Assembly (NCBI GenBank): GCA_945861295.1
Contig: CAMAUF010000050.1
Coordinates: 1-9,826, forward strand
Origin: a bacterium
GTDB taxonomy: Bacteria; Chloroflexota; Dehalococcoidia; Tepidiformales; Tepidiformaceae
Direction: 5' to 3'
DNA length: 9,826 nucleotides
Shown: one piece after another, positions 5,806-9,826 of the stretch
Numbering within the stretch: position 1 is the stretch's first letter
How the letters are laid out: every line of letters starts with the position of its first letter
The notes under the pieces: model-generated
What the model saw: the letters and a program-made list of their open reading frames with translations, nothing else
Told to the model about the DNA's origin: nothing
Database searches by the model: none
Made by a program: the position numbers and the translations under genes

Positions 5806-6372
5806 TCAGCCTGGGATCGCCTCGATGTAGGCCTGCACGGGCGCGTCGCCGTCGGCCTTCGCAATTTGAGGGTTGCCGCCCGCCAATAGGACAGCCTTCT
5901 TGTCGGCCCCTTTCGCGCCGGGTGGGCGAGGAGTTCCAGGCTGTGCGCGAGCTTTTCGGCCGGACGAATTGAGCGAGACTGCGGCACGGATCAGCGCCTT
6001 GAACGCGTCGCCGTCGACTTCCTCCCCTTCATGGATGTCAATCGCGGGTCGAAGGTTGCCTTCGAGGCTCGCGTTGAAGATCCTGGCGGGATCCTCCAAG
6101 AAGGCGCCCTTGGCGAAGGTCAACTTTACGGTCGACTTGTACGACTCGCCGGTGCAGATGATCCCGTCGTGCGACCAGGCGGGAGTGCCCGGAGATGTGG
6201 CTTTTACCCACTTCCACTCCTCAACAATGTCCGGGTCTGCCTCTCTGATGAGATCGCGTATCCTGCTCAACGTTCGCCCGCGCCAGTCCCCGAGCTCGGC
6301 GATTCTGTTGTCAATGAGCCCAGATGGCGGCTGGGCCTCGGTCGAATCTGGCTCTTCCATCCTCCCCTCCAT
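5806..6372 (-). CDS. DUF1801 protein, N-terminal part of an interrupted two-domain gene
   Basis: 188 residues up to TGA. Residues about 15-135 form a complete DUF1801 domain: RIAELGDWRGRTLSRIRDLI, then DPDIVEEWKW, WSHDGIICTGESYKSTVKLTF, and RPAIDIHEGEEVDGDAFKAL. A Pro/Ala/Gly/Arg-rich linker (about 136-160) follows. KKAVLLAGGNPQIAKADGDA and PVQAYIEAIPG then begin a second DUF1801 domain that stops at codon 189. The first domain should still fold, so the truncated product may be functional. The start is uncertain: ATG at 6372 or ATG at 6360, both near GGGAGGGGA/GGAGGGGAGG purine runs. The family is annotated as iron-chaperone-like or of unknown function; no role is claimed. It is divergent from the histidine phosphatase gene. 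Confidence 0.8.
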   Translation of the reverse strand: MEGRMEEPDSTEAQPPSGLIDNRIAELGDWRGRTLSRIRDLIREADPDIVEEWKWVKATSPGTPAWSHDGIICTGESYKSTVKLTFAKGAFLEDPARIFNASLEGNLRPAIDIHEGEEVDGDAFKALIRAAVSLNSSGRKARAQPGTPRPPGAKGADKKAVLLAGGNPQIAKADGDAPVQAYIEAIPG

Positions 6373-6562
6373 TCCCCTCCCAAACGTTCCGGACGAGGTG
6401 CGGGCGCGCGCAGCCCCGTCATCACTTTAGGCGCGTCGCCGAGCTCGGGCGAAATCCGCAGCTCGTCAAGCTCGACCCAATCGCTGCATTGTTGCCTAGG
6501 CTCCGTCAGTTCACGTACTCATTCTTGTACCATATGGTCGGAACTATTTGGGTGGATCTATT
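6373..6562. other. Divergent intergenic region
   Basis: It separates the DUF1801 gene (minus) from the histidine phosphatase gene (plus) and must hold both promoters. A 10-bp perfect palindrome, ACCATATGGT, is at 6529-6538. No promoter pair with good spacing could be chosen on either strand. Confidence 0.3.
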
Positions 6563-7150
6563 TTGACGGCGCTGATTCCAGAGGCTCCGGGCCTCATCCT
6601 GATCCGGCACGCGATGTCCGAGGTGCGGCCGGGCGTGGCCTCGCGCCTTTGGGGTATCACGGCGGCCGCGCGCGAAGACTGTGTCCTGCTTGCGCACGCC
6701 CTTCCGGAGGGATTGTCGCCGGCTGTTTGGTGCTCGGACGAACCGAAAGCGCGCCAGACGGCCGAGGTGATCGCGCTGCGCCGGGGCCTTAGCGTCGAGG
6801 TCGATGCTCGCTTCGGCGAAGTCGACCGGCCCACCATCTGGGATGACGACTACCGGGCGCTGGCGGCCCGCTATCTCGCGACCGGCGCTGGCGAAGGTTG
6901 GGAGCCGCGCGATCATGTCGTGGAGCGCTTCTCCGTCGCAATCGCCGAGGCGCGGGCCGCCCACGCCACCGGCACTCTGGTCGTCGTGAACCACGGACTT
7001 GCGCTTAGCCTCTATCTCTCGAGCGTCACGGCCATCGACCTTGTCCCCTTCTGGCGGGCACTCTCCTTCCCCGACGCATGGCGCTTCGAGCCCGAAACCG
7101 GCGAACTGACGCGCGTGTTCGCCGCCGGCCTCGCTCCGCCCGACGCGTGA
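6563..7150 (+). CDS. Histidine phosphatase superfamily protein (phosphoglycerate mutase-like)
   Basis: 195 residues from a TTG start. Family members transfer phosphate through a histidine; substrates range from sugar phosphates to nucleotides and proteins. The first strand ends in LILIRHAMSE (11-20), the RHG-type motif with alanine, in which H16 is the expected nucleophile. WCSDEPKARQTAEV is the family's SSxxxRARQTAE helix with its phosphate-binding arginine, and VVVNHGLALSLYL supplies the second catalytic histidine (H144). The TTG at 6563 is preferred because GGGTGGA lies six bases upstream; a TTG at 6548 is in frame but lacks such a site. Substrate specificity cannot be assigned. The stop is 56 bases before the nicotinamidase start on the same strand with only a weak hairpin between, so co-transcription is likely. 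Confidence 0.82.
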   Translation: MTALIPEAPGLILIRHAMSEVRPGVASRLWGITAAAREDCVLLAHALPEGLSPAVWCSDEPKARQTAEVIALRRGLSVEVDARFGEVDRPTIWDDDYRALAARYLATGAGEGWEPRDHVVERFSVAIAEARAAHATGTLVVVNHGLALSLYLSSVTAIDLVPFWRALSFPDAWRFEPETGELTRVFAAGLAPPDA

Positions 7151-7206
7151 GCGGGCGAAGTCGGCCGCCCTTACCATGGGATCAGGGGCCGGTCCGGAGG
7201 TCTGGG

Positions 7207-7788
7207 GTGGACTACGACGCGATGACGGCATTGGTGGTCGTCGATGTTCAGAACGATTTCGCCGACCCAGGCGGCAGCCTCGCCGTCCGCGGCGGCGTGA
7301 CCGTCGTACGGCGGGTCAACGAACAGGTTCGGCTGGCCGTCTCCGGCGGCGCCTTCGTCGTCTATACGCAGGATTGGCACCCGGCGCGCACGCCCCACTT
7401 CGCCAAAGACGGCGGCATCTGGCCCGTCCACTGCGTCGCGGACACGTGGGGCGCGGCGTTGCATCCAGCCCTCGTCGTCCGAGGCCCGGTCGTCCGCAAA
7501 GGCGTGGGAGGCGAGGACGGCTACTCTGGCTTCACCGTCCGCGACCCCGCGTCCGGCGCCGCGACGGCGACTGACCTCGCCGCCCTTCTTCGGGCCGCCG
7601 GCGTCGCGCGCGTCATCGTCGCCGGGCTGGCGACCGACTACTGCGTCCGCGACACGGTGCTCGACGCGCTGCGTCTGGGCTTCGAGGTCACCGTCGTCCG
7701 CGACGCTATCCGCGCCGTCAACTTGACAAAGGGCGATGGCGACCGCGCTCTGGAAGCGATGCGATCCGCCGGCGCGACTGTCGAATGA
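7207..7788 (+). CDS. pncA: Nicotinamidase (isochorismatase-like hydrolase)
   Basis: 193 residues. Nicotinamidase deamidates nicotinamide to nicotinate for NAD salvage through the Preiss-Handler route. The catalytic triad of the family is complete: D13 in VVVDVQNDF, K98 in VVRKGVGG, and C146 in GLATDYCVRDTVLDA. Metal ligands fit D56 and H58 in TQDWHP, H64 in TPHF, and probably H75 in WPVHC. The length is near the usual 180-215. The GTG at 7207 is chosen because GGAGG lies six bases upstream; an ATG five codons later (7222) is the alternative. It sits 56 bases behind the histidine phosphatase gene and converges on the EthD gene, 27 bases away. Related isochorismatases lack the DWHP metal site, so the assignment is firm. 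Confidence 0.92.
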   Translation: MDYDAMTALVVVDVQNDFADPGGSLAVRGGVTVVRRVNEQVRLAVSGGAFVVYTQDWHPARTPHFAKDGGIWPVHCVADTWGAALHPALVVRGPVVRKGVGGEDGYSGFTVRDPASGAATATDLAALLRAAGVARVIVAGLATDYCVRDTVLDALRLGFEVTVVRDAIRAVNLTKGDGDRALEAMRSAGATVE

Positions 7789-7815
7789 GGCGTCCCGCAC
7801 GGGCCGTGTCGCCGC

Positions 7816-8169
7816 CTACGGCTTCAATCCGACGACCTCGCCATCGTCGACCATCAGATGCTCTTTCACGATCACGCTGAAGCGCGTGGAGATATCGAAA
7901 AGGTTCGGCTCGTCGGCGAGGACGACGCGGATCTCCGGCGAACGGCCTGAGGCCTTCATCGCTTCTTCGCTTTCGAACCAGACTTCGGCGAAACCGTCGT
8001 AGGGCAGCTCTCGGCCCGAGCCGGAGAGGTCGGGCGCAAGGTTGATCACGTAACGCTGGATTCCGGGGACCTTGACGGCCTTCGCGGCATGGGTCGTCGT
8101 CCAATAGCGGCCGAAGTCCTCACGCGACATCCCCGGCCTGCGCTTGGCGCCGAAGATCATTTTATACAC
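7816..8169 (-). CDS. EthD domain (dimeric alpha/beta-barrel) protein
   Basis: 117 residues. It starts VYKMIFGAKRRPGMSREDF, then RYWTTTHAAKAVKVPGIQRY, the standard EthD/ferredoxin-like opening; a middle strand FAEVWFESEEAMKA and a last strand RFSVIVKEHLMVDD complete one alpha/beta unit that normally dimerises. EthD was named from the ether-degradation (ethyl tert-butyl ether) gene cluster; related small barrels act as cyclases, decarboxylases or helper proteins in degradation pathways. The substrate here is unknown. The GTG at 8169 is preferred over upstream in-frame starts because AGGAGGTGA lies seven bases before it on the minus strand and because homologues begin with YK-x-IF. Divergent from the dCTP deaminase gene. 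Confidence 0.82.
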   Translation of the reverse strand: MYKMIFGAKRRPGMSREDFGRYWTTTHAAKAVKVPGIQRYVINLAPDLSGSGRELPYDGFAEVWFESEEAMKASGRSPEIRVVLADEPNLFDISTRFSVIVKEHLMVDDGEVVGLKP

Positions 8170-8193
8170 GGCCTCACCTCCTGAATCCGCCGA

Positions 8194-8199
8194 TTCTAG
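8194..8199 (-). promoter_or_regulatory. -10 box of the EthD gene
   Basis: Read on the minus strand it is TAGAAT, five of six to consensus, about 25 bases before the GTG, which leaves room for a start near 8187 and the AGGAGGTGA site. A 5-bp inverted repeat, GAATC-cgcc-GATTC (8183-8196), overlaps it and could be a regulator site. The -35 region (TTCGTC at 8222-8217) is weak. Confidence 0.4.
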
Positions 8200-8278
8200 C
8201 CCGTGTGGCACCCCGTGACGAACCGATGGCGCTCGACGATTGGGTGAGGCGGCGGCGGCCCATTGCCGCGTCCGTCGC

Positions 8279-8284
8279 TACACT
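8279..8284 (+). promoter_or_regulatory. dcd: Putative -10 box of the dCTP deaminase gene
   Basis: TACACT here would start transcription near 8291, leaving a short leader that holds the GAGAGAGGAGG ribosome-binding site (8291-8301) ahead of the GTG at 8307. No -35 match is seen. Confidence 0.3.
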
Positions 8285-8306
8285 CCGTCAGAGAGAGGAG
8301 GTGCGC

Positions 8307-9479
8307 GTGCCCGAGGCTACCGGCGGCGAGATGTTTCCCGGGTGGGAGCGAGGTGTCACGACCTACCCCGATGGCGTCCTACCCTACGAGGAGATAAAGG
8401 CCCTCATTGAATACGAGGCCATCACCGCCACGCGGCCGATCGATGACGCGCAGGTGCAGCCCGCCAGCCTGGACCTCCGCCTCGGCGACATCGCCTACCA
8501 GATTCGCGCCAGCTTCCTTCCAGGACCCCGCGCCCGCGTCCTTGAGGCCATGGAGGGCCTGGAAATCCAGCGCTTCTCCATCGAAGATGGCGCCGTCCTT
8601 CAGCGTGATGCGGTTTACATTATCCCTCTGATCGAGGGGCTGAATCTGCCAGGTCGCACCTTCGCCAAGGCGAACGCGAAGAGCACGACGGGCCGCCTCG
8701 ACGTCTTCGCCCGCCTGATCGTGGACTACGGCGAGTTCTTCGACCGCGTGCCTCCGGGCCATGTCGGGCCCCTTTATATCGAGGTCGCGCCGAAGACGTT
8801 TAACATTCGCGTCCGGTCCGGGACACGCCTGAACCAGCTTCGCTTCCTGCGTGGCGTATCCGCCCGGTCGGACACGAGCCAGAAGGCGACGGCCTCCGAG
8901 GCGCTTGTCTACAACGCCGCCGGTGAGCCAGCGTCCGCCGAGGTCAGCGACGGCCTCCCTTTCTCGGTCGACCTCGAAGGGGCTGACGAGACCGGCATCG
9001 TGGGTTGGAAGGCGCTCAAGGACGCCCCGCTGATCGAGTTCGACCGCGTCAACTACTACGACCCACTGCAGTTCTGGGCGCCCATCCGGCGCCCTGGCAA
9101 ACGTCGGCTGATCCTGGAGAAGGACGAGTTCTACATCCTCGGCTCAAAGGAGCGCGTCCGCGTGCCGCCCGCCTACGCCGCCGGAATGCTGCCCTACGAC
9201 CCGGAGATGGGCGAATTGCGCGTGCACTACGCCGGCTTCTTCGACCCCGGCTTCGGCTATGGCGAGGGCGGCATTCGAGGCACGCGCGCCATCCTTGAGG
9301 TACGCTCGTACCTGGTGCCCTGCGCGCTCAGCCACGGCCAACGCATCGGTCGTCTCGTTTACGAACGCCTGCTTTCGGTCCCCGGCAAACTCTACGGCGT
9401 CGGCGCGACTGGCTCGTCGTACCAGCACCAGGGCCTCGGCCTCGGCAAGCAGTTCCGGGAGCTGGCCCCGCACTCTTAA
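8307..9479 (+). CDS. dcd: 2'-deoxycytidine 5'-triphosphate deaminase, two-domain type
   Basis: 390 residues from GTG at 8307, with AGGAGG five bases upstream; the frame is open further back (to about 8205) but homology begins at DGVLPYEEIKALI. The enzyme deaminates dCTP to dUTP, feeding dUMP for thymidylate synthesis. It is the long form made of two dUTPase-like folds in tandem. The first half has QPASLDLRLG, the nucleotide-site motif KSTTGRLDV (125-133) and GPLYIEV (E159). The second half has GGIRGTRAILEVRSY with E331, aligned with the catalytic glutamate of short dCTP deaminases, then LSHGQRIGRLVYERL. The C-terminal GSSYQHQGLGLGKQF is the nucleotide-closing tail. Transcription is probably independent; a weak hairpin follows. 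A fold relative with another substrate is possible but less likely. Confidence 0.88.
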   Translation: MPEATGGEMFPGWERGVTTYPDGVLPYEEIKALIEYEAITATRPIDDAQVQPASLDLRLGDIAYQIRASFLPGPRARVLEAMEGLEIQRFSIEDGAVLQRDAVYIIPLIEGLNLPGRTFAKANAKSTTGRLDVFARLIVDYGEFFDRVPPGHVGPLYIEVAPKTFNIRVRSGTRLNQLRFLRGVSARSDTSQKATASEALVYNAAGEPASAEVSDGLPFSVDLEGADETGIVGWKALKDAPLIEFDRVNYYDPLQFWAPIRRPGKRRLILEKDEFYILGSKERVRVPPAYAAGMLPYDPEMGELRVHYAGFFDPGFGYGEGGIRGTRAILEVRSYLVPCALSHGQRIGRLVYERLLSVPGKLYGVGATGSSYQHQGLGLGKQFRELAPHS

Positions 9480-9483
9480 AATC

Positions 9484-9511
9484 GGGCGCCGACTCGCCCC
9501 CAATCGGCCCC
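9484..9511 (+). terminator. Weak GC hairpin after dcd
   Basis: GCCGA (9488-9492) pairs with TCGGC (9504-9508), and GGG (9484-9486) with the next CCC after one bulged base, giving an 8-bp stem with an 11-base loop just after the stop of dcd. A competing hairpin, GGGCG with CGCCC (9484-9499), uses the same bases. No U-run follows. Confidence 0.3.
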
Positions 9512-9519
9512 TAACGCCG

Positions 9520-9525
9520 TAGAAT
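9520..9525 (+). promoter_or_regulatory. -10 box of a leaderless amidohydrolase transcript
   Basis: TAGAAT, five of six to consensus, ends seven bases before the ATG at 9533, so the predicted transcription start is at the start codon. There is no Shine-Dalgarno sequence, which supports leaderless translation. Confidence 0.5.
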
Positions 9526-9532
9526 GCCGCGC

Positions 9533-9826
9533 ATGACTACCGCTGCCGCGCCACTCCGCATCATCGACGCCGATTCCCACGTCCTTGAGCCGCCGGACCT
9601 CTGGGACACCTACCTCGAAGCCGAGTTCCGCAACCGTTCGATCCGCATCGCCAAGGACGATGAGGGCCGCGAGGCGATGATCATCGACAACCAGGTGATC
9701 TTTCGCGACTTCCTCGGCGGCCTCGGCGGGGTCGAGATCGAGCGTTCGAAGCTGAGCGTGCCCGGCGCCGTCAGCTACATGGAGGGCGCGCCGCCCGCCA
9801 GTTACGACACCGCCGCGCGCCTGAAG
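9533..9826 (+). CDS. Amidohydrolase-2 family protein, 3'-partial
   Basis: The first 98 codons are in the window and the frame is still open at the last base. The N-terminus MTTAAAPLRIIDADSHVLEP carries the metal-binding DxH pair (D14, H16) of amidohydrolase-2/ACMSD-type TIM barrels, followed by PDLWDTYLEAEFRNRSIRI, the usual opening of a large subgroup (about 330-400 residues) found in catabolic loci. These enzymes decarboxylate or hydrolyse aromatic and related substrates; the substrate is not assignable. The ATG lacks a Shine-Dalgarno site and lies seven bases after TAGAAT, so it is probably translated from a leaderless message. Confidence 0.85.
   Translation, partial: MTTAAAPLRIIDADSHVLEPPDLWDTYLEAEFRNRSIRIAKDDEGREAMIIDNQVIFRDFLGGLGGVEIERSKLSVPGAVSYMEGAPPASYDTAARLK

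Noticed and set aside
5806..5808. TGA read as tryptophan through an altered genetic code
   Set aside because: TGG encodes Trp throughout and TGA ends the VWA, histidine phosphatase and nicotinamidase genes, so a global recoding is not possible; a local mutation is simpler.
1..9826. CRISPR array, IS element, phage or defence system
   Set aside because: No spaced repeats, transposase, integrase, terminal inverted repeats or recognised defence domains are seen. The only tandem repeat is the coding Gly-rich array.

Overview
The window is about 9.8 kb of GC-rich bacterial chromosome with densely packed genes in both orientations. Several traits fit a Chloroflexota bacterium, perhaps Dehalococcoidia-like: a CxxC zinc-ribbon protein with the SKGFTNEP...RCPTCR signature and a Gly-rich tail, a long Baeyer-Villiger-type monooxygenase, EthD and amidohydrolase-2 genes, frequent GTG/TTG starts, and -10 boxes placed 6-7 nt before a start codon. 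This assignment is inference from gene flavour; no rRNA or marker gene is present. All stop types occur and TGA ends several intact genes, so the standard bacterial code applies.

Layout. 1-390 is the 3' part of a zinc-ribbon/Gly-rich protein, followed by a strong hairpin at 441-470. 520-700 holds a leader that resembles a degenerate T-box, directly before a TrmO-like tRNA methyltransferase (718-1185). 1243-1800 on the minus strand holds the wreck of an ABC exporter operon: the ATPase 3' end, and a permease with its middle deleted and a frame shift. 1823-2953 is a CoxE-like VWA protein. 3118-3155 is a promoter with an overlapping operator-like palindrome, ahead of a flavoprotein monooxygenase (3202-4992). 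An 18-bp hairpin separates that gene from a small HAD-like protein (5061-5462). 5500-6372 (minus) is a two-domain DUF1801 protein broken by one in-frame TGA. 6563-7150 (histidine phosphatase) and 7207-7788 (nicotinamidase) probably form an operon. An EthD-domain gene (7816-8169, minus) is divergent from a two-domain dCTP deaminase (8307-9479). A probably leaderless amidohydrolase-2 gene starts at 9533 and runs off the end.

How the genes work together. No single pathway or defence/mobile system spans the window. Nicotinamidase (NAD salvage) and dCTP deaminase (dTTP supply) are housekeeping; TrmO modifies tRNA. The monooxygenase, EthD and amidohydrolase-2 genes belong to families common in catabolic, oxidative accessory metabolism but are not in one operon. 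The most interesting signals are small: the T-box-like leader on a tRNA-modification gene, the two decaying loci (ABC exporter, DUF1801 fusion), and the promoter/operator of the monooxygenase. No clear undescribed multi-gene system was found.
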